Below are positions 37,501-49,537 of a DNA stretch of 64,000 nt, piece after piece. The notes under the pieces are model-generated. The model had not been told where the DNA came from. It ran no database searches and worked only from the letters and a program-made list of their open reading frames with translations. The position numbers and the translations under genes were made by a program. Where the stretch lies: positions 20,179,001 to 20,243,000 of the forward strand of contig NC_068564.1 of the NCBI RefSeq assembly GCF_022201045.2. Reading direction: 5' to 3'. This DNA is from Citrus sinensis. Lineage: Eukaryota; Streptophyta; Magnoliopsida; Sapindales; Rutaceae. Numbering within the stretch: position 1 is the first letter of the stretch; each line of letters begins with the position of its first letter.

Positions 37501-38115
37501 TTCCATTACTACTTGTTAATCAATAACATGTTTAATCTTATACTATGCTCCCACTATAGCTACTTATCAATCTTCAACTAACATTTATTGTTCTATTCAG
37601 AGTATGGTTACATGATGAAGATCACAGAGAAAAGCGACGTTTACAGCTATGGGGTTGTAGTGCTAGAAGTCCTGACAGGGAAGCAACCAATTGATCCAAC
37701 AATACCTGATGGATCCCATGTTGTAGATTGGGTGAGACAGAAGAAGGGAATTCAAGTCCTCGATCCAAGTCTTCTATCTCGACCAGAGTCAGAAATTGAT
37801 GAAATGCTGCAGGCATTAGGCGTAGCCTTATTGTGTGTAAATGCATCTCCTGATGAGAGACCGACAATGAAAGATGTTGCGGCGATGCTCAAAGAAATAA
37901 AACACGAAAGAGAGGAGTATGCAAAGGTTGACATGCTCCTCAAGGGATCACCAGCAGCTGCTAATGTTCAAGAAAATAAGAACTCAAGTGGAGTTCTAGC
38001 GACATCTTCATCTAAACCTGCGGCAACTCTGCATCCAAAAAGCAACAACACAAGCTTCTCTGCCTCCTCACTATTCTATTCATCTTCCTCTGGTAGCAGA
38101 ATTGGTTTCAAATAA
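34565..38115 (+). CDS. LRR receptor-like kinase, subfamily XI (RGI/RGFR-RCH1 type), 2 exons
   Basis: Exons 34565-37433 and 37601-38115 join across a 167-bp intron within the codon for E of the APE motif, giving 1127 aa, close to Arabidopsis RCH1/RGI receptors. Residues 1-24 are a Phe-rich signal peptide. Then come an LRR cap with SPCNW, more than twenty plant-type LRRs to about 680, a Cys pair (GLCSSRKDSC), one membrane helix at about 715-740 and the kinase. Kinase motifs: GKGCSGIVYRA (about 779), AVKKLW lysine (about 803), VHRDIKANN (about 906, RD type), ADFGLAK (about 925) and IAPEYGYMMKITEKSDVYSYG. The tail is Ser-rich. Known relatives bind root meristem growth factor (RGF) peptides at the plasma membrane. 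Specificity here is inferred from overall resemblance, including SWPWQFTPFQKLNFSVEQV. The ATG at 34565 was chosen as the first methionine in frame. No defect is seen. Confidence 0.95.
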
Positions 38116-40306
38116 TTATTTTAAATAGTTTCAACTAAGTAGAAATGAAGTTTTGTTTTATCACCAGCTTCTTCAATTACAAATCTCTTTTGGGTACTTT
38201 TGATGTAAAGAAGAAAATGTTGTTAGACCCTATTTCTTATATCTTAATGCATGACAACACACATAGCCAATAGTTGCAAGGTTGGCATTTGCAGTACTTG
38301 AAAAATTTTCACATCCCATTTTCAATATTTGCAAGCAATTCATTCAAATGAAATGAGAGCATATTTAAGATGGACAGTAACAATCTAGTAAAAAGAACCC
38401 AAAAAGGTTTGTGACAAGATAATTCAGAGTGAAAGAAGTCATATTGATTTTACTTATCAAATTCCATGGGGGGCTGGGAGACCATTGACTAGTGGAGTTT
38501 TGGCTGTATCACTTTTTACAATTCCCAAGTTGGTAATGACTAATGAGTGTAAAAGAATTGATTCCCAATTTGCATTTCATGTTCACTCATCTTTTCAAAG
38601 ATCCGAGACTGCAGTGATTCTTTCTTTACAAAAGTACTGCACTTTCTGATCCTAAAGGTCACAGTACTGTTGTTAACAAATTATGCAAGTGTCTATAATA
38701 ATAAGTTTCACTATAACCTGTAGGTAACAATATTGTAGTTGGACTTGGACCCTTAATTTATCTTCTTTCACTTACATTATTGAAGCCCAAGATTCAAGAT
38801 GAAGCAAAACAATAGATTCCAAAATTCACAACAGCTAGCCGCTGACTAGCTCAGGTTTCGGTGCTGCAGAGTTTTTTGATGTTTCACTTGACCATCACAT
38901 GAAGCAAAATCATGGATCTGCATGCATGCACTTCTTGTTGAAGGATTGTTTTGTGGTATTGACTAGGAGGACACTTTTTTCTGTCTTACTTTTGTACTTT
39001 CCCATACAAGAATCTGAGCACTACTCTACAAAGTACCATTTCTAATCGTCTTCCAAAAATCAACACTTCTAAAGTTAAAGACCACCACTATCAATGGTCA
39101 GGTCTCCCTAATTTATATTTAATGTAATTTACAATTATTAAAAATAAACCACGTGGCCCCGCTTGCATATTATTTATTTTTGTATTATTTTTATTAGTTG
39201 TATTTCTTTTAAAGAAGTATTAGTTGTAATTTACAATAAATATAAGTTATAAATTGCCCTATCAGTATCATACACACGAGAATTACAGACCATACAAACA
39301 GCAAAGCCAATCAACAAGAGCGACATAACATCATTGTAATCTTATTAAAAGTTTACTACTAATATTACTGTTTATTTATTGTATTAGCTGTTACGGAATT
39401 ACTTGAAAATTGTTGGGTATAAATAATTTTATAATGTCTGATTACTAATGACCAAGCTTGGAAAAGAACTCCAAATTGGAGCATCAAAAGTTTGCCCTTT
39501 TATTTTTTATTTTTTATTTTAATTGGATACGATCTACCGCTACTACAATTCGAAGTCTATCAAAATTTAAATGTATACGCTTGTAGTATAGCTCAAAAGT
39601 CTATTAAAACTAATAAAAAAAAAATATTTGCACTAACATTTTGAAGAGATAGATAAGTCGAGTGTTAATCTAATCCAAGATTCTAAACTTTATTAAAGTC
39701 CGGAAAAATATTAAATCATACAATTTAATAGTATGATGTAATTATTCTATTAAATCATGCGATTTAATAGCTTTTATAGTCATTACACTATTAAACTAAT
39801 TTTTTTCTATACTTTAACAAATCTAAAATCTTGAATTGAAACATTTCTATATATAACTCTATCCAAATTTAAAATAGGATAAAAATATTTGAGCTTCTAT
39901 ACACACAGAGGCACAAACTTATATTGTCAATAGTTGAGGGCATGAGCCGCTTGCGGTGCCCACAATTGGTCGAGACCTTAGTGGCAAACGTTAGCCTTGT
40001 TGGAGGAACATTAAGCCTGTAATTTTGGTTTAAAATTGTAGAAAAATGGTAAAGATAGAGAAACACGAGAGAAAGTGGGCTGAGTAGAGAGAGAAAATAA
40101 AATTATCTCATTTCCCTCATTTTTCTCTCGTTTTTCCCTCTCTTTAACATTACTCAAAATTGTAACCACATGGGGACTCATGTTATAAACGATTTACAAT
40201 TAAGAAGGGCTGGTTTGATTCATACTGGCCTATGGGCCTAAGAACAGTTGTATGCACAAGCCCAAAATCTGTTACTATCGGAGAAATCAATCAATTTAAT
40301 TTAAGT
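38116..40306. other. 3' region of receptor kinase and intergenic sequence
   Basis: No gene is recognised. The first 150 bases are probably 3' untranslated sequence. The rest is AT-rich, with a palindromic stretch near 39700-39790 in which ATTAAATCATRCRATTTAATAG occurs twice. Confidence 0.6.
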
Positions 40307-40480
40307 CTAGTTATCTCGATCATATTTTGACCGGCAACTCACTGTAACATCCAACCCTAATTCATTCATGATTTCATGAACGTGCTTTTCAGGCCGTTGT
40401 ATTTCGCCAATTCGCCATTGCTCATCATAAACATCAATGAAACAACAAAGACTTATAAGTAACAAAAGATTAGGTATATG
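40307..40480 (-). pseudogene. S-protein homologue (SPH), truncated copy
   Basis: The minus-strand frame reads LLLLISLCCFIDV (signal-peptide-like), then RPEKHVHEIMNELGLDVTV and SCRSKYDRDN before a stop. This matches the amino-terminal third of the two intact SPH genes at 49.5 and 54.3 kb (RPVKHVNIINKIGKDFIM then RCQSKDDDLG). The rest of the domain, including the later cysteines, is absent, so it is a dead or truncated member of the cluster. The frame is open upstream to 40534, but the family start is unclear. Confidence 0.7.
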
Positions 40481-40852
40481 CAAATTCAATGAACATGCCT
40501 TTAAATAGGAATTCCAAGGTGCATTTCTTTCCACGTTTGATCAAAGGACACGTTTTTTGTTTCTTGCGCTTTTAAAGAAAATTGGGTTCAAATGGAAAGA
40601 AATGATCTAAATTAATTGGTACATGTTGTATAGCATTAGTAGATTTGCGCTTATCCTTTCACACATAGGAGATCCAGATCCTTTTCACGTATTTTAATAT
40701 GGAATTTGAATGGATTTTTTTTTTGTTTAAAATTAAGCATAGCAGCTTCTCATTACATTTCCTGTTCACACGTCCCAGTAGGATATAAACCTTAAAGACT
40801 TCTTGTATTAATTAAGATGTTTTACCAATTAAACAAATTATCACCCATAAAT

Positions 40853-40870
40853 TAAACAAATTAATCTCTT
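40853..40870. repeat. LINE target-site duplication, left copy (18 bp)
   Basis: TAAACAAATTAATCTCTT is repeated without mismatch at 49346-49363. It directly borders the poly(T) end of the minus-strand LINE, which is the hallmark of target-primed reverse transcription. Confidence 0.9.
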
Positions 40871-42475
40871 TTTTTTTTATGAATGGAAATTTTATTAAAC
40901 ATAAGATATCGTCAACATCGGACATAACCACGGAGGTGGAACAAACCTCCACTCTCCAGGACCTGACATAAAACCCCCCACCCTAGCTATTATATGGGCA
41001 GCAACTTTCGCAGATCGACGAACAAAAGAGAATCTTACTTCTCCAACTAGCTTAGCTAATTCTTGACAGTCCTCAATAATTAAACCAAACCCATTAGGGC
41101 TAGGAGTTTGAGTAATTAAAGCTGAGTACACATTCAAACAATCTATTTCAAGAATAACTTTAGAGATCTTTAGATTTTCATCCAGCTAAGAGCTTCATGA
41201 ACAGCCATAGCTTCTGCCTCGCAGGGATTAAATAAACCAGGGAAGCGTTGACACTTAGCTGCCACAAATGCACCTCCAGAATTTCTTATTACTCCTCCAA
41301 AGCTGAAACTGTCATGAGAGCTAAAGACCCATGCATCTACATTACACTTTAACCAACCCATTGGAGGCTTACTCCAACACACCGAACCATGACCCCACTG
41401 CACAGGCTCAACAATTGTTAAATTCTTCTTTTTAGCTTCTTGCCATTGGAAGAGATAATGGCCAGCAACATTCACCAGATTTTGAGCACGACCACTATGC
41501 CCATTCCACACCTTATCATTTCTATTAATCCAAAGCCTCCAGCACACCATTATAGCTAGCTGGCAATCTTCTTTACTGCATCGATTAAATATGTGCTCAA
41601 TCCATGCAAAAAAAGAAGAACATATTCTAATAGTTCATAACGAGGACAATAGCCAGCAAGAATGAGCAAATAAACACTCCACCAAACAATGTAAAACTGA
41701 CTCGGTAGCTGCACTACAAATGGGACATATAGGGGAAACCTCAACCTTCCTAGGCAGCAAGTTATCGGCCGTAAGAAAAACATTTATTAAAGCACGCCAA
41801 ATGAAATGTTTCACCTTACTGAGAACTTCCAATCTCCATAAGCACTTCCATACCTTACTGCTTGGGGCATCAGAAATATGATTCAGCAACTTGTAACAAC
41901 TCCTAACAGTAAAATTACCCTTAGAATCAGCAAGCTAGAACCAGCAATCCTTGTTATGTCTAGCACTGAGAGGCACTTGCAAAATAAGGGCAGCATCCGT
42001 ATCATTGAACACATTCGCCACCAAATCATTGTCCCATCGTCGTTGACCCGGAACCATAAGACAATTCACCGTAGCTGTTGTGAGACTCTCATCCAGAACA
42101 GTTGTTATACAACCATTGTCGACATCGGGAAGCCAATGATCCTTGGTGATTTGAACCTGTTGCCCACTCCCAATTCGTAACCGACTTCCTTGAACTACGA
42201 CATGTTGGGCAGCCATTATTGATCGCTAGGTATAACTAGGATTAAATCCCACACTTGCCTCAGTAAAGGCAGACCTAGGATAGTACCTGGCCTTCAGGAT
42301 CCTTGCCACAAGAGATTGCAGATTTGTCATGAGCTTCCAGCATTGTTTTCCCAACATAGCAATATTAAAATCGCGTATCTTTTTGAAACCAATACCCCCA
42401 AAAGACTTCGGTTTACACATCGAATCCTAGCGACGCCAATGAATTCCTCGATCTCCATTTCGCTTAGTTCCCCAC

Positions 42476-43664
42476 TGATGGGTGTCGAAGCCAACAAAAG
42501 TAAATTCCTACTCTAAATAAATTGTGTATAGTGATTGAGCAGGGTCGTGTCCACAGAGATCGGTAATTAATTAAATCCTTTTGAAACGTAAAACGTAAAA
42601 TAGGGGAATTGTTGACAATAATAAAAATCAAATTAAAATAACAAGAATGCAAATTAAAGTTGTAATTCAAATTGGAGAAAGCTCTGGTTGAAGGAATTAA
42701 CTCAGCTTGATTCGACTACTGATCATTGATTCAAATATAGATTATTATTACTCATGAATAGACCGGTTATAGCTACTGAGACCCTCTAATAGCCAATCTC
42801 TCCTTAACTAGTCGATAACCAAGGTACGTCCGTTGGTTATTTCCCTAATCAATAGACAACCCTAGATACGATCATAGAATTTAATCAATTGACAGCCTGA
42901 AAAACCAGAGAGACCCAAATCCTAATCAACACATATGATGATTCATTTAAATTAGATTGTTTATTCTCACAACACAACTCTCTGCTATGTTATTTGTCAC
43001 AAACATTAAATTCTTCATACGATGAATCCTTTAATTGACAATAGATTAAGTTGATAATTAAATAGTGGCCAATTACCTAATTAACAAACATAATCATGAA
43101 AATAATTCAGAGAATAAACAAATACCCAAAAAGTAATAAAACAATTAAAGCACAAGAAAGATCTCACAGTAGTGATGAATCAAAGCTTCATTAACCTTCA
43201 ACCAGAAAAATGGGTTTAGTTCCTCATAGAGAGAAGAGAAAAATTAGATCTAGGGTTTCTTTTTCTCCAATCCAAAATCCCCTTTTTTCACAATAGATTC
43301 CTCCCTTAAATACTCTCTCTCTCTTCTCTTTTAGAGTTCTATTTAAAATAAAATACTAATATTTGAAATATTAAATTCGTAATTAAAAAAATAGCCAAAA
43401 ATACAAAACACGTTAAACTAAAAACTGCAGGTCCGCAGTTGACAGCACGCGCCCACGCCTTATCAACAAAGTTCTTCTGCCGCTCATAATTTCTCCAAGA
43501 GAACAATCATCCTTAAACATCATCTTATAGCTCAATTTTATCACCAATCAATAGAATTGCACCTACAAAAGTAAAACACAAGTAAATCACTATTATTAAA
43601 TGCAAAACATCGATATTAAGGGAAGTAAACAATGCAAAACTAGTGCATAAATTGCACTCTAACA
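42476..43664 (-). mobile_element. Solo LTR A (1189 bp) in LINE ORF2
   Basis: It begins TGATGGGTGTCG and ends CTCTAACA on the plus strand, flanked by CCCAC at 42471-42475 and 43665-43669, and the LINE frame continues exactly across it. Read on the minus strand it starts TGTTAGAGTGCAATTTATGC and has near its end a conserved segment (CTCTGTGGACACGACC) that also occurs, in the other orientation, near the end of solo LTR B (CCTGTGGAGACGATC). So its sense strand is minus. A poly-pyrimidine run lies near 43310-43335. Probably Ty3/Gypsy. Confidence 0.88.
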
Positions 43665-43720
43665 CCCACCAAAACGAGTTCATCATAATTTCCAACTCCT
43701 TACACAACTCAACAGGTAAC

Positions 43721-45190
43721 TGATAACTCTAGGAAATGAGAGTTATTACATCAATTTTAGACTTGAATCAAGATCACTTAGAGAACAAATAAGATGTTTT
43801 GATTACATTTTGGTTACATTTTGCATAAACATTCATTTTAGTTGAGTCTTAATAAGTTTTGCTTGAATCGAAGTAATTTGTGCTAAAAACAGGTGCATAA
43901 TTGTAGGTTCTCAGAAAATCTTAATTCATGAGGGGATGTTGAGACATTATATGATCAAGAAGAGGAAAGAAGATGGCCACAAAAGAAGAGAAGCTCAATC
44001 GAGAATGATGCGGTGCTATTGCGGATGTTAGAGCAACCCGTGCTGTAGCAATCTGGGAGCAATACGGGAGAAAACTTAGGCGCGGGTCAGCCATAAAATC
44101 GCGATCTGCATGTTTCCTAATTTAAACACATGCACGCTCATGGACTTTGATTTAACCTAATTTGCAATATAAAAAGGAGGCGTGAACCACATAGAAAGGC
44201 GGCAAGGGAATTATCATCAAAATAATTACAAAGGAAAGAAGAAGAAGATCAAATCGAGAGAGTGTTGTTTCAGTAACATTGAAGACTCGTGCAGAATTAT
44301 TTGTCTTTCATCGTGCTAAACTTATATTTCTCTTTTTCCTTTAATTGTTTTGATGTATTCCTTGATCAATATATTTATGTTTACTTTTCTCATTCCGAGT
44401 ATGAACTAAATTTACTTGTAGTTGAGTGACAAACAATCCAATGGGTTCTTGACTGTTCTTATATGTTGTTATGGCATTGCTGTAGCATTATACTCTAGTA
44501 GTTTTTATGAATATAACTGTTATTTCGGTTGACCACCCATTTAATAGTTTCAGTTAAGATAGAGCAGCAAAATAGCATGTCTTAGCGGATATTATTAGAG
44601 TATTACTTGATCTTAAGTCGAGTTTCTTGGATTAAGTTATCTTGAATCCCATAAGGGCAACACTTGAAGTTAAGATTTGTGACACACTAGACATAGGTGT
44701 TCACCTTGTAGGGTGGAAGGACTAAAGACCATAATGCCATACCATAAGTAGATTAGCAACTGGTCATTGTTAATAGATTTAAGGGTATGAGACTTCCAAT
44801 ATGCGGAAGCTGAGGATGCAGATAAACTCTGCCCAGTGCTGCAGCATTGGTCATAACAACTGGTACTAACTTGATGAAAAACAGTCAACCCCAAATGAGA
44901 GTTTGATCATTCAACTACCATTATCTCAATTAAATCTTGGACACACTTAACCTAGTCATTTTATTACGGCATTGTTTTATTTAATTCTTATCTCAATCAT
45001 TGATTACGATAGACATTACTTGACAATTGTTTGCTTCGATTTTAAGTTGAGTTGCGCTATTGTGAGTGCTATATCATTTCGAGTAACATTAATCCCTGTG
45101 GAGACGATCTTGAATACTTATCACTTTATTACTTGTTGTGTATACTTGCACATTGGCATTGATAATAATTGCTTATAAAATTTACCACCA
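43721..45190 (+). mobile_element. Solo LTR B (1470 bp) in LINE ORF2
   Basis: It begins TGATAACTCTAGG and ends TTTACCACCA, flanked by GTAAC at 43716-43720 and 45191-45195. The LINE coding sequence continues without loss from one side to the other. A short palindrome (ATAACTCT...AGAGTTAT) sits right at the start. The CCTGTGGAGACGATC segment near 45095 marks the plus strand as sense. There is no internal region, so this is a recombination product of a full element. Confidence 0.88.
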
Positions 45191-47632
45191 GTAACAAGTA
45201 AATATTCATGGCATAATTGTGAATAGCTTGGGCTACTGTTTTCAAACTACTGTTTTCAACATGATCTCCTTCCCAGCCCTACTTAAAAATTTCTGATTCC
45301 ACCCTTGCAGTCATTGCCACATCTTATCTTTAATAAAATTAAAAATGACACTCTTCTTTCTTTCAATTTGCGAAGGCATCCCCAAATAGGTTCTATGGTT
45401 ACTAGTTGCGGAAACTTCCAGAACTTCACACACCTGCCATTTAGACGCCTCATCCATATTTGCACTGAAAGATATAGCTGATTTTTGATAATTCACCTAC
45501 TGTCCAGAAGCGGCACCATAGATTGCCAGCAAACTCTTTATAATTCTGGCCTCATGTAGATTAGCTTTAAAGAACAGGAAACAATCATCGACAAAGAATA
45601 GGTGAGAAACGGTAGGTGCACTCCTAGCCACTTTAATCCCATGAAGAAATCCAACCATTTCCCGATTACGAATCAACGAATTAAGTCCCTCAGCATAGAT
45701 AATAAATAAATAAGGAAATAACGGATCACCTTATCGAAGCCCTCTATTTGGGATAATCGGCCCCACTTCCGCCCCATTCCTTAGTACCTTATAGCTCACT
45801 GTAGAAACACACAATATAATAAGATCCACCCTCCCCTCATTAAACCCCATCCCCATCATCATAGCCTTTAGGAAGTCCCATTCAATTCGATCATATGCTT
45901 TTGACATGTCAATCTTGAGCGCCGCTGTACCCGTTTTTCCTTGCTTATTTCTTTTTAGAAAATGAACAATTTCAGCCGATATGAGGATATTGTCAGTGAT
46001 TGCTATGCCCGGAACAAATGCACTATGGGATTCAGAAATGACCGAGTCTAATACCAGCTTCATTCTATTTGCAAGCATCTTTGCAACTATTTTGTATAAG
46101 ACATTACACAGTGCAATGGGGCGCATGTCTGTCAAAGTTTCAGTCTGCAACTTCTTAGGAATTAATACAATTAAGGTATCATTCAATTCATCAGGAAAGG
46201 TACGGGTTAAAATAAAACTTAGACACGCATCAGTAACATCTTGCCCAATTATATTCCAAAATTGCTGATAAAAAGCGGGGTTCATACCATCCGGCCTCAG
46301 GGATTTATCCGGATGCATGCTAAATAACGCCTCCTTAACATCAACAGCCGTAAACGGCTCCAACAACAATTGATTATGTAACTCAGTAACACTAGGCTCA
46401 ATACAATATACTACTGGATCACAAAGACATCCTCCAGAAGAAAATAGTTTCTGAAAATGCTCAACAATTAAATCATCAAGCTCAAGAGTATTCAAAACCC
46501 ACATACCCTGGTTATTTCGCAGCCTCTCAATAGTATTTTTCTTCTTCTTCGTTGAGGCTGTAGCATGAAAGACTTGGGAATTCAAGTCTCCCTCCTTGAG
46601 CCAAAGCAACTTAGCTATCTGTTTCTAGTAAACTTCGTGACTGTGAAGTAGTTCGTTGAACTGTTTTCGGGCTTCAGTGAAAGCTTCCAGCCCCTCTTGG
46701 TCTTTTCTACCCCGTAACACATTCATCTTTTTCTTGTAGCCTGCAATACGATTTCTGAAATCCCGAACTAACTTCCCCCCCCCAATTCAGCAAATCCACA
46801 CCACAGACATTGAGCTTCTGTTGAATTGGTAAACCAGCAGTAGAGCTCCAGCTCCTACCAATTATGTCCTCATACTCTGATTCTCTCATCCACAAATTCT
46901 CAAAACGAAAAAGATTGTGCCGAGGAATTGGAGTCGATGGTTTTGGATCCAGAAAAATTGGTAAGTGGTCGAAGCATGACGCCTCCAAACTCTAAACCTT
47001 GGCTGTCGGAAATAAGCTACACCAAGCCCTATTAGCAAGAACCCGATCTAAGCGCTCCTCAACCCATTTTGATGTCCCCCTACCCCGTTCCCAAGTGAAT
47101 TGGTAGCCCTCCATCCCCAAATCCACCAAACCCGCATTAGCCACTGCCTCCCGAAACCCATTAAGCTTCCAGTTGGGTTGAGCTCGCCTCCCTCGTTTCT
47201 CAGAATTTGAACGGAGATCATTGAAGTCCCTTAAGCATACCCAAGGAAGAGAGGAAATTGTAGCTAGATAGCGTAGAAGATTCCATGAATCGCGGCTTCT
47301 TGCTGATTCCGGATACTCATAATAGCCAGTCATTCTCCAATGACCCGAACCCACTCCACCAATCTCTATATCTATAAAATTCTTTGCACATTTAATTAAA
47401 CGAGCTTCAGTCTTGACATCCCAAAACAAAGCCAATCCACCTCTGCGCCCAACTCGATCCACAACAAACAAATTTTCGAAGCCCAATTTACTTCTAAGTT
47501 ATTCCAGCTGATTTCTATAACTTAGCGTTTCCATAAAAAAAACAACAAAAGGCCTCTTGTGTTTGACCAATTTTGTCAACACTTGAACTGTCCGTAGGTG
47601 GCCCAGCCCACGACAGTTCCAACTAAGGATAC

Positions 47633-49114
47633 TCATTGGGTTTGGTGGGCCTGATCTACATGACCCACCGCTAAACCATTTTTTGGAATCACCATTCCCT
47701 TCATCATAGTAGAAGTATCACTTTGAAGGCCCAAATTCTCCTCCAGCCCAAGGTCAGATCTTCTCCTCTTAGCCTGTAAAATAATAAGTCCCATTTCCAA
47801 ACCCACTTCCTCCTTCTGTGCAAATCCAGCGCCAATTACGTTCTTTCCTTTATTCTTGAATTGACTATTAGTTGGCACCAAGTCATGAGATGCCTTATTA
47901 GCCCACATGATCCGCTCAATTTCGCCATCCACTTGACCAGTAGATATTGTAATTCCTGATTTTGTGTGAGGAAAGGAATCAACTTTCATTACATTCGCGG
48001 ATTCAATGCTATTGCCATCTTTCGCTTCCCCTATCTCCGGTGGCCTCGAACGCAACCACCTCTCACCGGAATTCAAGTTATTTCGTCTTATGGGCGCCTT
48101 CATCCACTGCCCATAAGGTTTTATGATGTCACCTTCAGCACAATCGTATAAGGACGGGCATTGCCTTCGGTATGACCCGCTCAATTTCGCCATCCACTTG
48201 ATCAGTAGATATCGTAATTCCTGATTTTGTGTGAGGAAAGGAATTAACTTTCATTACATCCGCGGATTCAATGCTATTGCCATCTTTCGCTTCCCCCATC
48301 TCCGGTGGCCCCGAACGCAACCACCTCTCACCGGAATTTACGTTATTTCGTCTTATGGGTGCCTTCATCCACTGCCCATAAGGTTTTATGATGTCACCTT
48401 CAGGACAATCGTATAAGGACGGGCATTGCCTTCGGTATGACCCAGCAATCCACATATGAAACAAAAAACTTGGAGATGCTCATACTTGAAATCTATCCAA
48501 AACCACTCTCCACCTGATTTCTTCAGTCGCATGCGGCGCTTAAGAGGCTTCCTAACATCAATAGACACCCTTATACACATATAATTTCTCCAAACACCCA
48601 TTAAATTATTCTCGTCGGATGCCTGAAATTCACCAATATAGTCTCTGATATTCTGCAACACCTTTTCTGAAAGAAAGTCGATCGGTAAATTATAAATCTG
48701 GATCCAGAAAGATGTGTGGTATAACGGCACGGCATGAGGTTGTTCTAATTCGCCCAATCGCTTGACAAGTAATATGTGTTGGTCAAACGTCCAAGGTCCT
48801 GATTCAAGAACTCTCCTAATGTCAATTTCATGAAAAAATTGAAATAGGAATAATGTGGGTGATAAATACTTAATACAAATCCCTTTCCCCGGCCGCCAGA
48901 GAGCTGCCATTGTATTTTTCATAGCCGGAAAATTGATAACCTTGTCCGTTAAGAATCTTCCCACCAAGCAATATCGAAAATCAATCCTTCCATCTCTCCC
49001 ATCTTCAACATCTTCACCCGTGATTATAAGACCCCCCTCATCTTCTTCTTCAATAGACAAAGCAGCATAAGTCTCATTCACGTCCGGTGGTTTTCTAGGG
49101 TTTATGGTCGTCAT
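47633..49114 (-). pseudogene. LINE ORF1 (DUF4283 and zinc knuckle), frame broken
   Basis: The amino part (49114-48386) contains a DUF4283-type domain (WRPGKGICIKYL, FEREID-like FHEIDIRRVLESGPWTFD, LPIDFLSEKVLQNI) and the start of a CCHC knuckle (CFICGLLGH). A one-base loss within the knuckle then shifts the frame. A 265-bp tandem duplication (47914-48178 and 48179-48443) repeats the next segment. The carboxy part (48193-47633) ends DQAHQTQ and stops at 47633-47635, overlapping the ORF2 start codon. ORF1 proteins of this type bind RNA in the retrotransposition particle. Confidence 0.88.
47914..48443. repeat. 265-bp tandem duplication within LINE ORF1
   Basis: Copies 47914-48178 and 48179-48443 abut exactly and differ at about ten positions. 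As 265 is not a multiple of three, the duplication shifts the frame by one. Confidence 0.93.
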
Positions 49115-49345
49115 TGATGCTCCAAATGGAGCAAGGGAAACGTGAGTCTAGAAAATAAAGAAAGTAAAAGAAACGAAAACTTAACTTGTCAGGGAGACAA
49201 GACAAAACTGATCATAGCTGCAAATATTTGCGTCATGTTTAGAGTAAAAAATATTTGTAAATTTTGGATTCCGAGTGCTCGGACCATAACAAGTAGCCTT
49301 TTGACTACTAGGAAAAAAAAAATTCTAAATTTTGACTTTATTACA

Positions 49346-49363
49346 TAAACAAATTAATCTCTT
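49346..49363. repeat. LINE target-site duplication, right copy (18 bp)
   Basis: An exact copy of 40853-40870 beside the 5' end of the LINE. It fixes the 5' boundary at 49345 and shows the element is not 5'-truncated. Confidence 0.9.
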
Positions 49364-49537
49364 GTATCATCGAAGAAATTATTTTACCAACTAAACAGAC
49401 TGACACTTACACAATCTAATGGATCTGAACCTCGAACTCAAACCTCTCGCATCAACCAAAAGAAAAAGGTTTTACCTGCTAAACATTATAGAGTTTTATT
49501 TTGTATCAAGATAATTCATACGGAAGCTAATTATTAA

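Larger units (their letters stand above)
40895..47636 (-). pseudogene. LINE ORF2 (endonuclease, RT, zinc finger, RNase H), interrupted
   Basis: ORF2 starts at 47636 (MSILSWNCRGLG, the AP-endonuclease amino end) with an early in-frame stop near 47500, then continues as endonuclease at 47486-46992 (IGGLALFWD-like, ERLDRVLAN). Reverse transcriptase follows at 46609-45731 (FKIDMSKAYDR-type motif seen as LKIDMSKAYDRIEW) with a stop where the family has RQGDP, then an active site reading FVDD near 45570. A 14-bp tandem duplication at 45233-45260 shifts the frame. Solo LTRs cut the gene at 45190/43721 and 43664/42476, with a 50-bp ORF2 piece left between them. The rest (42470-40895) carries the zinc-binding RT region and RNase H. 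Product: a non-functional retrotransposon polymerase. Confidence 0.92.
40871..49345 (-). mobile_element. Full-length L1-type LINE containing two solo LTRs
   Basis: On the minus strand the element has a 5' leader (49345-49115), ORF1, ORF2, a very short 3' region and an A tail (T run 40869-40878 on plus). It is bordered by an 18-bp perfect target-site duplication. Subtracting the two inserted LTRs and their duplications leaves about 5.8 kb, a normal plant LINE. Both reading frames are broken by stops, small indels, a 265-bp duplication and the insertions. The insertion lies between the truncated and the first intact SPH gene. Confidence 0.93.

Noticed and set aside
43525..43707. 60-codon minus frame beginning CKELEIMMNSFWW
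   Set aside because: Only its first 16 or so codons are meaningful: they are the LINE ORF2 piece between the two solo LTRs. The rest is LTR sequence.
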